Of a stretch of 64,000 nt of DNA, positions 21,601 through 32,811 are shown piece by piece. The first letter of the stretch is position 1, and each line of letters begins with the position of its first letter. The stretch covers positions 55,097,356 through 55,161,355 of the forward strand of contig OZ024874.1 in the NCBI GenBank assembly GCA_964017185.1, in the 5' to 3' direction. Made by a program: the position numbers and the translations under genes. The notes beneath the pieces are model-generated. The model was not told the origin of the DNA. It made no database searches and saw only the letters and a list, made by a program, of their open reading frames with translations. Source of the DNA: Rugalucina vietnamica. Lineage: Eukaryota; Mollusca; Bivalvia; Lucinida; Lucinidae.

Positions 21601-24537
21601 AAACAAAGGCGCAGATCAGCTTCGCAGTAACTGCAAAGCTGCCAATCTGATCAGCACCTTTATTTTTGCTACACAGATAGTACAGTCCCTCTACTTCCTA
21701 AATACGAAATTTCATGCTTCTAGCTGTCTTCTGTTACTGTGCAGTCCAGTTTGTGTCGGACCTGTTAGGAAACCACATTGTTGGTTTTCCCATGAGGCGG
21801 CTCATTTATAAAGCTCAAATAATATACATTATTACATGTACATGTATTAATATAGGCATCTTACTTTTATCAACCAGATTAAAGTTTATACAATGCATCT
21901 AAAGAAGTTAAATGTCCCAACATGGTGCAAAGACTAGGTGTCATATTCTCTTGCAGTATGAACACTTAATTTGTCATGGACAGCTTTTCTCATTACAGCT
22001 AATTATCTGAAAGAAACCATACTTACTCGGCCCTTTGTCTATAATCTTTCTTTTTCTCCAGCTGTCCTAGATGAGCTCTGCCTTCTGGCTGAAATGGGCA
22101 ATTCCAAGTAGAATTAGCATAACCCACAAGCCCCAGAGAATCTAGATACATGTACTTTTCATGCATTTGAGTAATTTACTCCTTACTTTTTGCCCAAAGA
22201 GTATTTTTCTACAAACAGTATTTTATTATTTTTATTTTTTTTCTACAAAATAACAACAGATTTAGCCATTTTTAAACTGCTTTTCAGCACAAAAAAGTGT
22301 CACTGAAGACATGATCTATGTCTGACTATATTGGGCCAGCGTCATTGCTTAGCAGCACTGTCAGGAAACCCTCATGCAGATAATCTCAGATGACTTATGA
22401 ATGGCCCAGGACTTGACCAATAAGGTGGCTGGGTCTGTGGTTCAGGCCACTGCTGGATCACCTTTTGTGGTGGCCTTGAGTGTGTGTACAGTCTTTGTCT
22501 GAAAGTCAAGCCTGAAGACTAGGTTCATTTTACTTAACACAGGCACATCATAATTTCCAGTCGTATTATAGCAAACCAATTTGTCCTGGAAAATTGAGGT
22601 AGTTCATTCCCGTAAAGGAATGCACCCTGAATGCACCCTACCATGAAAATCGTTGTGGGACTGAGAGTATGAGACCTGGTGTAGTCTCATCTGAAAGATT
22701 GTAGAATCACGGCATCAAACCGATAAACCCATGTGTAACAAGGCAAGTAGCTTAACCCAGTGCTCCAGATAAGCAGCGTATCTGCGTATTTACCCAATTA
22801 AAATGTCTTAAAACCCAATTAAGATTTACAACTCTGCGTACAGAAAAGCAAAAGAAATCTTCGATACACAAATCTTTGCGTACAGCCCTATTACAGGATG
22901 TTTACACTGTGCTTGCACATGCGAGCACATGTGCCTATTTTTGGAACTTGGTTCCCGTTTAGCCATTCATATCTTTTAGAGCGTCTTGATGATCAAGACT
23001 GTGAGATAAGAATTTCAGCCATTCGATTTTTGTCACCAGGTTGCGTTTGCAGTCTAAATCTACTTTCAGTTTGACTGGGAGAAAAAGAAACACAATTCCT
23101 TAGCCTATTTCTTTCAATAATGACCCATCAGATTTGTTTTATTGCATTTAATGTTAAGAACACTTGTTAAATTTTTATTTTTTCATTATTTCCACACAAA
23201 CAATTGATTAATTCTGCAATTAAAAGTTAAAGGGCAGCCCAAAATCTTATGCAACTTACGATCTCTGTTAACCATACCCCTTCCACTAAGCCTGTATTAT
23301 AGAGATCTGCATGTAGTTGCAATAGGAGTATAAATATCGCCTAGATCAATTCCAGATATTACCTCATTGAGCAACAAAACACTTTATTTTACAACAGGAA
23401 GCAGCTTCCAAAATAGTTTGCGTCATTTTGTCCTTTCTTGTTGGTTAAAATCGATTACAACAAGTACTAGCTTTTAGAAAAAAAAACAATCATATGGACC
23501 TGTAGTCAGCATGGTCAGTGATAATTGAGGATAACTTTTTCAAGTATCACTTCCAATGTTAAAGGAAATTAGCTGATATACCCTCAAAACAATAGGCAAA
23601 TCAGTTATTATCGAAACTCATGTTTTTTGTTTGTAATTTTGACTTTAACTTTCATCCTCGATTACGATACCCAATTGACCCGGTAGGCAAGCTACTCTTT
23701 CGTTAGAAAAAATCAATATTGGTTACCGGAACTGCACCTTTCCCGCCTCTTCTCTCATTCGGTCGAGGGTATAACTTGCTCAATATCGCTGTGATCTAAT
23801 TATTTTTAGACGCGTATAAAATCATAATTTGTCAGAATAATAATGGGGTTCATACCATGAGTTGAATAAATAATGAAGATCTAAAAAGACATGCAAAGCT
23901 TTTATTAATATTTTTATTTTGTTTTCATATTTTCTGATTTTAATTCTGTAAGGTTACAGCGATAAACACTGAGAAATTCACCTCGTACGAATGACCTATG
24001 ACGTCACACCGATCGTATCAATACAAAAACATGAAATACGGTCAAATACCCAATTCAAAATTTTAAAAGTTATATTTTATCCTATCTATCTATCTATCTA
24101 TCTTCTGATACTGAGTCGATCAATTTCTGATCATCACCTCAGGTGTGGGGTGGGTGGCTAAATTTAGAATTTAGTCAAGGGAAAATTAAACATTTGGGGT
24201 GGACCATTAAAACTATTTACAAGATATAGATGAGAGGCATACTAAAATGCATGCCTCTGGGCCAATCATGGAATCTGAAATACCCAATTAAGCCAAAAAG
24301 AGGTGGGTTAATACACAATGGCCCTCAATCCTTATCTGGAGCACTGCTTAACCACTGCACCATGAAGGCTTGAGCAAGTCACACGTTTTAACTTTCTACT
24401 ATTGTCATATGTTTTCGCGACCACTGCACATTTTCATGCGTGAATTTTCTCAGTTATACTGTAATTTATTTACCAACCTGACTTCTTTCCCGATGCGTTC
24501 GGGTTCTGGTTTTATTTGCGTTTTTCCAGGAAGACAT
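15617..24537 (-). CDS. UTP11: UTP11, small-subunit processome component, complete
   Basis: UTP11 is a nucleolar protein of the U3 snoRNP / small-subunit processome, needed for early cleavage of pre-rRNA and 18S rRNA production. Eight coding exons on the minus strand, in transcription order: 24478-24537, 22027-22088, 21196-21298, 20076-20192, 18605-18698, 17757-17884, 16694-16804, 15617-15703. They have GT/AG boundaries and matching phases, and give 253 codons plus TAA, the length I recall for the human protein. Family marks in order: THRERSQ (about residues 14-20), HLGQLEKKKDY, LDRNPDEFYFNM, MYTQDLRYVNMKR, IERLKSELHLID, NRTFNRPKLDTL, RIERERELSIIAQKM and a basic end FQRKR. The start is the ATG giving MSSWKN. 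Introns hold many MITEs. A candidate AATAAA lies near 14909. Assignment is near certain; intron 6/exon 7 is the least typical boundary. Confidence 0.95.
16464..16685 (+). mobile_element. SINE (family 1), diverged, antisense to UTP11
   Basis: Degenerate full-length copy: box-A-like ACTGAGTGGTTTCATTCCTG, box-B-like GGTTTGAGCC, then GAGAAGCCAAGTGAATTGC and CATCTCATGTAACA. It ends 9 bp from the donor side of UTP11 exon 7. The UTP11 intron between 15730 and 16460 holds nothing else I recognise. Confidence 0.7.
16805..17024 (+). mobile_element. MITE family A next to the UTP11 exon 7 acceptor
   Basis: The left end (ACATGAGAAAACCAAC) directly abuts the exon. On the UTP11 strand it reads GTTGGTTTTCTCATGTAG, so the MITE end supplies the pyrimidine-rich tract of the 3' splice site. 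The hairpin is partly decayed. Confidence 0.85.
17110..17349 (-). mobile_element. MITE family A
   Basis: Full-length, with the TGTGC/GCACA hairpin at about 17252-17303 almost perfectly paired. Located in UTP11 intron 6. Confidence 0.85.
17492..17750 (-). mobile_element. MITE family B beside the UTP11 exon 6 donor
   Basis: It reads TATACCCCTTAAACCCCAC through the central stem at 17590-17645 to ATTGCATGGCATGTTTTCGTAATG. Its end touches the donor hexamer of UTP11 exon 6 (17751-17756). Confidence 0.8.
17920..18157 (+). mobile_element. MITE family A
   Basis: Well-preserved ends GAGCCACCTCATGAG and CCCATGAGGTGGCTC. The right hairpin arm is mutated (AACTGTGAATGTGAGCG). Located in UTP11 intron 5. 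Confidence 0.85.
18218..18412 (-). mobile_element. SINE (family 2), minus strand
   Basis: Read on the minus strand, the head has AGTGGCCTGGTGGTAAAGC (box A) and GGTTCTGGGTTCAATCTCC (box B). The tail is TTGTTGACTGGGATGTCAAACC. Confidence 0.8.
18790..18990. repeat. Repeat with 'TTATAACACGG' words
   Basis: Inverted ends of the type GACCTCTTTATAACAC / GTGTTATAAAGAGGTT, with several TTATAACAC repeats between. A related diverged copy is at 47705-47900 in CEP162. Probably a small DNA-transposon derivative. Confidence 0.65.
19264..19768. mobile_element. TTAA-flanked MITE (about 500 bp)
   Basis: TTAA-AGGAATAGGTTT at the left and GAGCCTATTCCT-TTAA at the right form inverted ends with TTAA at both borders. 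TTAA duplication is used by piggyBac and Kolobok-type transposons. An internal TGAGGGTGACGTCATACCCTCA palindrome is at about 19593-19614. It is intronic in UTP11. Related ends occur at 54625 and perhaps 50692. Confidence 0.65.
20299..20537 (-). mobile_element. MITE family A, variant ends
   Basis: Belongs to a sub-family with GAAAACTGGTCTTCGGGG rather than AAAACCAACAATGTGG at the left end, shared with 38007 and 42962. The hairpin is intact. Confidence 0.85.
20890..21160 (-). mobile_element. MITE family B
   Basis: Near complete, with central stem AAAACCGCCTCGCTGCGGTTTT. It ends in ACATGGGCGTGTTTACATAATG, about 35 bp from the donor of UTP11 exon 3. Confidence 0.85.
21562..21806 (+). mobile_element. 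MITE family A
   Basis: Excellent ends (GAGCCGCCTCATGGG / CCCATGAGGCGGCTC). The hairpin has a short duplication (AAGCTGCCAATCTGATCAGC). Located in UTP11 intron 2. Confidence 0.9.
22450..24375 (-). mobile_element. SINE (family 3) split by a hAT-like insertion
   Basis: On the minus strand the tRNA-like head (TTCATGGTGCAGTGGTTAAG) lies at 24347-24375. It continues at 22757 and below with CTACTTGCC and a box-B-like GGTTTGATGCCGTG, then a long body to about 22450. The 22758-24346 element is inserted inside box A. Confidence 0.65.
22758..24346. mobile_element. hAT-like non-autonomous element (1.6 kb) in UTP11 intron 1
   Basis: The ends are CAGTGCTCCAGATAAG and CTTATCTGGAGCACTG, perfect over 16 bases. 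CTTAACC follows the right end and precedes the left end (22751-22757, 24347-24353), giving a 7-8 bp duplication. CAG...CTG ends with an 8 bp duplication are typical of hAT elements. No transposase frame. A (CTAT)n microsatellite is at 24082-24103. Confidence 0.75.
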
Positions 24538-25015
24538 TATTTTATCTACTAAAGTTAAATGGGCTAAATTAAAGACAAAAATGCTAATATCGATGTGGTC
24601 GCTGTCCAAATTTTGTAAAGAGTCAACAGGGGAAACTACTCTTGTAAAAACCCACAAGGCAATGAATTAATCCAAACGTTCCATTCGAGTCTTTTCGTTC
24701 CGAGCCAGTGATCAATACTGGAAGGGAAAGAATCATGCACTGGCCCATCATTACTTTTCATCCTAGATAAACCATCTTGCCTACCTTATAATTAGCACTG
24801 TGATTTTTGCTTTGGCCTAAGGAGGCTGCACAATGGTGCTGTATTTCAATTCTTGTTTGATTTTAATTTATCAAGATTTCTTTCTATCATTATCTTTCAA
24901 AATTAAAATGTAAATTAATAAACTAGATCTACTGCATTTTTTCTTTACTTTTTACATAACATTATTCTTTTTTATCTTAACTTTCACACAGTAACAAAAT
25001 TTTAGGGATAAGGCC
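24538..25015. other. UTP11 upstream region
   Basis: This is where the UTP11 5' UTR and promoter should lie (minus strand). I see no TATA box or known motif that I can defend. No coding region. Confidence 0.4.
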
Positions 25016-25430
25016 ACATCTAAAATTATTTCTGTTTGTCCTCTCCCTACCCTGTATAGAAAATGTGAGTAGGTAGGTAGGTAGGTAGGTAGGTAGGTAG
25101 GTAGGTAGGTTTTTTATGAACTACTGTATTGTGCCTTATTTTGGTGAAAGGAACTAGCTACAATTTTGTCGAAGCTACTCACAGTTACAGTTGCATTTTA
25201 TGTTTTGTAGTGCTTGAACATAAGAACAAAATATCCAATTAGTTAGGAGGGTCATGATCTAAGTGAAAACACACTACTTTCTAGGGAAACAATTTATCTG
25301 CTGACAGAAACATTTTTAAATAATGAAAATAAATCTGGTGAAAGGACAATACATTTTTTGAGTAGGCCCCACTTTCGGTGAGTAGGTAGGGAGAGGGCAA
25401 ACAGACAATTTTTTTGTATTTTTGACCTAA
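25016..25430. mobile_element. MITE containing a GTAG microsatellite
   Basis: TCTGTTTGTCCTCTCCCTAC at about 25030-25050 faces GTAGGGAGAGGGCAAACAGA at about 25386-25405. Next to the left arm, GTAG is repeated about ten times (25070-25111). The right side has a matching single GTGAGTAGGTAGG. The array therefore appears to have expanded from the element's own subterminal motif. Confidence 0.65.
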
Positions 25431-26163
25431 TGTATGTATTTATAAAATTTCTGTGTTGTATACATATAGTTATTTTTCTTCTAATTTGTGCATGCACTGT
25501 GATAATTGGGTTATTTTACACATGGTTGTCGAAGTAAAAGCCCTACAGGCACACTGGTCAATGTAAACGCATAGGCAACATCTGAAACGCACAGGCTCTG
25601 TTATTAGGATGCATAGGTCACCTCATAAAATGGAAATGAAAAAATAGACCCAAATTTACTTTTTCATGTAACGATGTTTTGTAGGTTAAAATTGCCTTTT
25701 ATCTACCGATTTCTCTCTTAAATACACGATCGAAGCTCTTGTTCTGCAAAGAACATTGAAAGCCAAGATAATGAAGTCGAAAGACAAGTACCCAAATAAT
25801 GTCACAACCTTTTAAGAAAAAATATTCAAGAATTTCATTTACAATGCACCTGGCTTCTAAATTCAAAACAACGCAGATGCGTCTCACGAAATTTCAAATT
25901 GATGAAAAAGAATGTATTACATGGTATTTTATGCGTAAGGCTTATAATCAGATGACACAACCAGCGTTTTAAATGAGAGTGGCTAGAAATATGGCCATGA
26001 AGAATACCTAGACCTATGATTTTGTAGATAATCCTACAAAGTTTACAAATATACGTTTGGTTTCAAACTTGCGACAGGAGCAATGTTTTGTCACATCATT
26101 TAACTCATATTATCACGTTAGACAACATTCGTTACGAAATACGATGCATCACCCTTTTAAAAA

Positions 26164-26775
26164 GGTACAAGTAGGCAAAGATCAGGAAAAGGCGCAATCA
26201 GAAAAAGATTCCCACTCCAAAAACCGAGGCGGGAAAAAACCAAACTAACAATCAGGTACTTATACCATGAAACATATCGTAAGCCGAATGAGCAGCTATT
26301 TTCCCAATACATGTAGGTGGCCACTCAGTTACCTTAACTTAACTAAAAATATGAAAACATACATAAGGCGCCAACAGCACAAAAAAAATTTTATACACCA
26401 AGACATAAAACAAAAAGAACCACCACAGAAGTATCGACTTGGAACGATCAGTAACACAAAGTTACTGGCGGGCTTAAACCGGTTTTACATGGCCATAACC
26501 TCACCCTCAGCTTCTGCAGTGGTTCATAACATTTAGTTAGTTATTCGGTCCTCGTGGTGAATCTCTAACTAGTCAATGAATCATCAAGAACAAACAAATA
26601 AATCATGATAAACATCCTGATGAATCAAAAACCAGGACTCACAGACTGAGTAAGCTGCCCGACGATGGAGATCCCTGGGCGCCGAATAACCTACTAACTC
26701 CGGAGCAAAAGAAAAACACCAGTTGGACCCCGGTGGGCCAAGCAACAGACAAGAAGCTCCGGCCCCAACCAACTA
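26164..26775 (-). mobile_element. 5'-truncated LINE tail inserted in the left arm
   Basis: The break points are defined by comparison with the uninterrupted right arm (27510-27535). The inserted piece shares CATATCGTAAGCCGA.TGAGCAG and CAGAAGTATCGACTTGGAACG with 29070-29250, the 3' region of the LINE lying just downstream, so it is the same LINE family in minus orientation. Confidence 0.7.
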
Positions 26776-27149
26776 AATACGTTTTTCATCAAATAGTATT
26801 ACAACACATGTTGCCTTTAAAAGATACAACGATCAGGTTTTCATGCCAGCTTTGGTTTGATACAGAACAGATGATTCGAGTAGTTAGCTATCCGTTTTGT
26901 ATGATGATTGATCGCATAACCAGGACAGTATCTACCATAATAAAATCCGCTTTGTTCGTTTCTGAAATTGGCTCATGTTAGCAATAAATCTGCAATAAAC
27001 ATGAGCAATAAATCTGCAATAAGATTTTACATGCATACATGTACATGTAAAAAGTTGCAATAAAATATGTTTAAACTGAATAAGATTTTAGGTTCAAAAA
27101 TGAAGGTAGAAATTTTGCATTAATAGTCAAACAGTCATAAAGTAAAACA

Positions 27150-27290
27150 TTAATTGACTTCAATGTCGGTAGACATAAGGATTTACCTACCCTCAAAAAC
27201 TATTCACCTCGACCTTACGGCCTCGGTGAACATACGAATTTTTATCGGGTAGATAAATCCCTATGTCTACCTCACTGAAGTCAACAATTC
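27150..27290. mobile_element. Small MITE at the centre of the inverted duplication
   Basis: TTGACTTCAATG.CGGTAGACATA.GGATTTA and TAAATCCCTATGTCTACCTCACTGAAGTCAA are inverted ends of about 35 bases around a roughly 70 bp core. Confidence 0.75.
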
Positions 27291-27754
27291 TATAATATTA
27301 CACATGAGCCAATTTCAGAAATTTACAAAACGTATTTTATTATGTGAGATACTGTCCTGCTTATGCGACCAATCATCACATAATTAAAACGGATAGCTAA
27401 CTTCTCGAGTCTTCTGTTCTGCTATCAAACCAGAGCTGGCATGAAAACTGCCTGATCGTTGTATCTTTTAAAGGCAACGTGTGTTGTAATACTCTTTAGT
27501 GAAAAACGCATTTTAAAATGGTGACGCGTCGTATTTCGAATGTTGTCTAACGTTATTATTTGAAATGATGCGACAAAACATTGCTCCTGTCGCAAGTTTT
27601 GAAACCAAACACATACAAGTCTGTAAACTTTGTATGACGATCTACAAATTTAAAGGGTCTAGGTGATTCATCATGGGCACATTTCTAGCCACTTTCATTT
27701 AAAACGCTGGTTGTGTCATCTGATTATAGGCCTTACGCATAAAATACCATGTAA

Positions 27755-28544
27755 TAGAGCTGTCATGGATTGGGCATTTTACATATCGATATATCGGTGA
27801 GAAATATTGTGATATATCGATACACATATCGATATACAATATTAATATACAAGTAATTTTTCAACAAAGTGTTATGTAACTTCAATAAACACATATTGTT
27901 TTCTTATGCTACTTAAGTTTGTATGTATACAATATAATACTCCCTAGCCTTCTGTAACCTTGAATTTAGTCTCACCAAAAACAATTGTAAGATAAAGCTA
28001 AAAAATAATTTTAAATTTTATTCGTAAAACTTAAAGAGAAGAGACATATATTACTTAAGTTAACATTTAACGGACATAACGGACATGCTTGCACATCATA
28101 ACTAGCCTAATGTGAATGAATGTTGCCTGTCTGGCAATTTGGCAAATTGACATTGCTAAAAATTAAGGATGGAGTATTTGATGATACGGATTTAATTTCT
28201 CCAAAAAAAACGTGCTGTTAAGAGCTAACGCCAACCCTCAGTTAATGATTAGACTCGGTTTAAATGTATGAAAACATTGTGCAGTGGGTATTTAATAACA
28301 CTGCCTCATGTTTTATGTAAACATATATACATGTAACAAGACATCTCTAATTTATACAATATAAGCTATCGTTTTTTGAAAATATTTGGGAAAAATAACT
28401 TGAAATACTATATGTCCTTGTCTGTATCAAACTATATACTTGTACCATTTTTCAATATCGATATGTCTCTTTTCTGTATCGATATGAATATCGAAGCTCA
28501 TTTTTATCGATACATCAATATCAGCGATATCAATGACAGCTCTA
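27755..28544. mobile_element. hAT-like MITE (790 bp) with perfect 8 bp target duplication
   Basis: Inverted ends are TAGAGCTGTCAT and ATGACAGCTCTA. Both flanks are CCATGTAA (27747-27754, 28545-28552). The matching site in the other arm of the inverted duplication (about 25916-25932) has a single copy, which confirms the empty site. The ends fit the hAT consensus. Six TATCGATA octamers cluster near the ends, three on each side. No transposase frame. Confidence 0.9.
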
Positions 28545-29065
28545 CCATGTAATACATTCTTTTTCATCAGTTTGAAATTTCGTGAGACGCATCTGCGTTG
28601 TTTTGAATTTAGAAGCCAGGTGCGTTGTAAATGAAATTCTTGAATATTTTTTCTTAAACGGTTGTGGCATTATTTGGGTGCTTGTCTTTCGACTTCATTA
28701 TCTTGGCTTTCAATGTTCTTGGCAGAACAAGAACTTTGATCGTGTATTTAAGAGAGAAATCGGTAAATAAAAGGCAATTTACCTACAAAACACCGTTACC
28801 TGAAAAAGTAAATTTGAGTCTATTTTTTTCATTTCGAAAAAATTCGACTTAAATTTACTACCGTTGTAAAGGGAAGTAGATAGGGGATACTTTAAGGCAT
28901 GTATCAGATTTTGCAAATGTTGAACAATGGTAAAACAATTAGAAAGTATGTATCATACCTTTCTCACCTGTCAGATATCCGCCATTTTATGAGGTAGCCA
29001 GTGCGTTCTAATACGGGAGCCTGTGCGTTTCAGATGTTGCCTATGCGTTTACATTGACCAGTGTG

Positions 29066-30900
29066 ATACTTAGAAAACATATCGTAAGCCGAGTGAGCAG
29101 ATATTTCCCAATAGGTGACCACTCAGTCATGCGAACTTATGATATTATAAAATATGAAAACGTACATAAGGTTCAAACAACACAAAAATTCGACTCCAAA
29201 ACATAAAAACAAATGGAACCACAACAGAAGTATCGCCTTGGAACGATCAGTAATAGAAAATCACTGAAATCATTGGGGTGGGTGTTGGGACTTCAATCGA
29301 TTTTACAGGCGCATATCCTCACTCCCCTCTTCTGCGGTGGCTCTAATATAATATACACAAGCCTTTGTTGTATTTTCCATTTTCGTTGCTTGTCTAATTG
29401 TGCCAGGGCTAGGCGGGGGGGGGGTATCTATATCGATGCTTGTCCTTGTTTAGTCTACAGCAGATCATGTAGGGTCACTCTAAGTGGGTGCGAACTTTTC
29501 TTGGATGGGAGTTAGGTCTGACACTGCTGTTTCGCAGGTCGTAGGTCAAGTGGTTGGACTTCAGAGGTTACTTCCATTGCTTCCCTGTCTGATGTCTGTG
29601 GGAGGTTTAGGCATTATTGCTAGCGCCTTTCTTTGGATTGCTTCTAGTTGACCAATGTGATTGGTAATTTGCTATGAGCGGCTGAGAGCCCCATACTCTA
29701 TTGCTGACCTCACTATTGTGGAATACAGGTTGTGCATCTTTCTTGTAGATATAGTATCAGCAATGTCTTTGACATCTCAATGATTTGCTGGCTTTCTTTT
29801 CCACCATTTTAACCTGTAGTTCAAAAGTCGTCTTCTGCTCTAGAACTATGCCAAGAATCTTGGGTTGGCTGTTGCATTGTAGAATTTTATTGTTGACCTG
29901 GAAACTCTCTTTGTCAAGGGCAATGTCTATTACAGAGAAAAGGGTGGCTTCTATTCTTTATAGATGTATGACAGCACCATTTAAGCACCATAAGAGCAAT
30001 CCGACAGGCTGCTGCGATCGCGGCTAATCATTCTGCCATAGTTGCCCATACCTTCCGTCATCTGCCAACTTGCAATGGTTCTTCCTCAACCCCCTCGAGC
30101 ATATCACAGCTCAAGATGTTGAAAAGTGTTTGGAAAATTACGCTCCCCTGGCGAAATCCCGTTTCTGAGTTACAATCCAGTCCACAGAAAACGTCGATCA
30201 TACATTTAGCTTTCCTATAGATCTGTGAGAAAATCATTATCCACCTCCACGTTCTTCCTTTTATGTCCATTTTTGCTAGTTTTACTTTATAACATAGCCC
30301 GTCTCCCCCACTTCAAGTCGTACGCACTGGCTAGGTCTACAAATATTGCTGGTGTTATCTCAACTCTGTTATATCCATCCACTACACTTTGCACGAGTCT
30401 AGCTACAGCATTTGTTGTTGAGCGATTCTTCTTAAATCCTTATTGTCCCTGGTCCAGTAGGTATTTGCACTCAATATACCCATTAAATCTTGCTAGAACA
30501 ATTGTTTCCATCAATTCACATAATGTCTGTATAAGACTGATTGGCCTGTAAGACGAGGCTGTGTAGTAGAATGTCTTTCCTGGATTTCTAATGTTTCTTT
30601 CCATGATTTTGGAGAGTGTCCTTGGTTCCATCAAAGATTAAACATGATTAAAACTGCATGTCTGAGGTAATCTCCTCCATTTATGAACAGTTCTGATGTA
30701 AACCCGTCTGGTTGGGTCAGGGGCCTTTCCTTTCCTGAGCCTGTAGATTGCGCCTTAGAACTACTTCTTCTATTCTCGGACATTTTAATACACCATGCCA
30801 CCCAGGATCTCGCAAATAATGAATTGACAATTGTGATCTGAGGCGTCCCGGATTGAAAAACAGGCTGAGGCGTCATCCGAGTTTTGGACCAAAGTGACAC
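29066..30900 (-). pseudogene. Decayed non-LTR retrotransposon (reverse transcriptase)
   Basis: On the minus strand, fragments in order from 30900 downward are a linker ending DGFTSELFINGGDYLRH, then RT fingers SSYRPISLIQTLCELMETIV (about 30560-30500), then a degenerate F(R)QGSV..TLFNILSCDML block (about 30180-30100). A thumb/connection-like segment with IVRSAIEYGAL and IGQLEAIQRKAL lies at about 29740-29640, followed by the 3' region. Stops and frameshifts break it into short pieces and no catalytic double-aspartate box is readable. It resembles jockey/CR1-clade LINEs and is surely inactive. Confidence 0.75.
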
Positions 30901-31540
30901 GGATTGAACCCGGGACCGCGTTCGTGATTCCGGCTTTTATTCAATCTCCGTAGGACGGAAGTGGAATTTTCAATGCAAGTAGAAACACATAAACAAACAA
31001 ATTTACACACGATTTTTAAGCTTTTACAGGCACTAAACGACGTTTCGTGATTATTTATGCAAAGAATTATCTAGATTCAAGTGGAAAATCTAATGAGTTG
31101 TGTTATTTGAGGTTTCATAGCTTGTTATTTGACTTATGAAAAAGTGGCAACTTCAGTTTTGAATTTTTAACATAACAAGGATGGCTTTTTGGAAAGCTTG
31201 TTACCATATCTGATGCTACATGTACTTAATCCATGTTTAAATGTAAATATTCCTTTTGTGTATAAGTCAGGGACTGTCCCCTTGGTTCTGGTATGTTAAT
31301 GGTTCCGAGAATCCTATTAAGCAGAGGGTAATTGTAGCCAATTGACATAGTCAATCCATAAAACTCAGGGTTTTTATTGTGATATTTATATTGAAAATAA
31401 TGGATATACAACTGACAATATCAGCCTGAAAATCAGTACATTGTGTAATGTTAAACTTGTTGAACTACTTTCAATCATGTGGCTCAATAGTTCTGCCAGT
31501 GTTTACATCTACATCTGTACGTTGAACCGTCAATCTTGAC
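30901..31540. other. Intergenic, no recognisable feature
   Basis: No coding region, RNA gene or repeat family that I can name. Base composition is like the rest of the intergenic sequence. Confidence 0.4.
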
Positions 31541-31559
31541 TACTACTCAACGGTTTGAC

Positions 31560-32145
31560 TTCGGGTGGTAACGCAAAGAAAAGACGAAACAAAGAGAATA
31601 TAGGCAGTTAGAAGAATTGTAGAATAATGAGATGTATATGATAATAATAAATAATAAAAAAGCAAACAAAAATTAAATGAAGTAAGCAAATTCAAACCAC
31701 TTGAATAATTAGAGATACAATAAAAGAAAGGAAGAAGGAAGAAAGTGCTCCCAGAAACTTTTGGCTCACCAGGCAGAGACCAAACTGCCTTCCTTGCAGG
31801 TACCAGGGCCCTTACGTCCCCGACAGCATAGCTCCCCACCTTGGCAAGTTAATAGGCTTCTGGGCCCCTACCTAACCTTGCTTAGAATGAGAGGGTGGAT
31901 AGCTCCTTCCTGAAAGATGCCAGTGAAGGAGCCTCAGCTACAGAAGCTGGAAGAGAGTTCCACAATGGAATTGTATGCGGGAAGAAACTAAACTTGAATG
32001 GGTCTGTAGATGTAGAATACTGTCTGAACTTCCTGGAGTGGGCTTCCCCAGAAAGTAAAGACTCAGGGAGTTTGGCTGAGAGAAGCCTAGCACATATAAA
32101 CAGAAGGGCAAAGACTAAAAACGTAATGTAGTTTCTAAACATACT
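31560..32145 (-). pseudogene. 3' fragment of a second LINE
   Basis: An 86-codon frame at 31882-32142 (minus) carries FKFSFFPHTIPLWNSLPASV and SLASFRKEL, the characteristic C-terminus of CR1/jockey-type reverse-transcriptase polyproteins. About 320 bp of 3' UTR-like sequence follow. It is truncated at the 5' side. Confidence 0.8.
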
Positions 32146-32811
32146 TCGTTTCAGCTTTAACCGGAAGTAAACATGGCTGTGATCATGGTCTAATAGAAGC
32201 TTGACTGAGCACAGTGGGTGGGTGGGGTGTATCTATTTTCCAGATTTGGGCAAATAAACACTAATGATGCTGTACAATGGTTTAAACAGGGAGGATAACA
32301 CAAACCAGAAGCATGTATATGCTTTAAATTGGCTAGTTGTGTCTTGCTGATTTAATTAAAACGAAAATTTGGCTAAGCCAAGAGCGGAAGCAAGTCGTTT
32401 CGCGCTACCGGAAGTCGTAAATATCAAATACAAATGTTGATTTTTACTGAAATGTTCACAGGCACGTGTAGCATAAAAATATACCCCCACCCTTGATGTG
32501 CAAAATACATGTGCAACTCCTCCTAGATCTATAAGATAAATTGTGTGGCAGTTGATGTCAATATTGGGACATTGGTATTTTCGCAGGAACATCATAATAG
32601 AAAATATCAGAAATACCTGATCTCTCATGCTATGGGAGTACACCCCCACCCACATGCACTACTGAAATGGCAGATAGCCTGGATTGCACTATATTCACTT
32701 GATGTTTGGCTCCATGACCATCACTTTTTTATGGGGCTGTCTAGTTCAGGAGAAATATTCTCTGGCTCAGTAAAAACTTTGAAAGCAAGGTGTTGCTTAT
32801 CATTTACATAA
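32146..32811. other. Region upstream of CEP162
   Basis: Possible site of the CEP162 promoter and any non-coding first exon. No motif is convincing. No coding region. Confidence 0.35.

Larger units (their letters stand above)
25545..29063. repeat. Large inverted duplication (about 3.5 kb)
   Basis: Left-arm sequence (25545-26163 and 26776-26990) returns in reverse complement in the right arm (27300-27754 and 28553-29063). For example, a 62-codon frame at 25699-25887 (minus) and one at 28582-28770 (plus) are almost identical. The arms are estimated at roughly 80-90% identity by eye. Each arm was later interrupted, the left by a LINE tail and the right by a hAT-like element. It could be a fold-back element or a segmental inverted duplication. 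The frames look like non-coding repeat. Confidence 0.8.

Noticed and set aside
25699-25887. Conserved 62-codon frames in both arms of the inverted duplication
   Set aside because: Similarity reflects the duplication itself; no start context, neighbours or domain supports coding.
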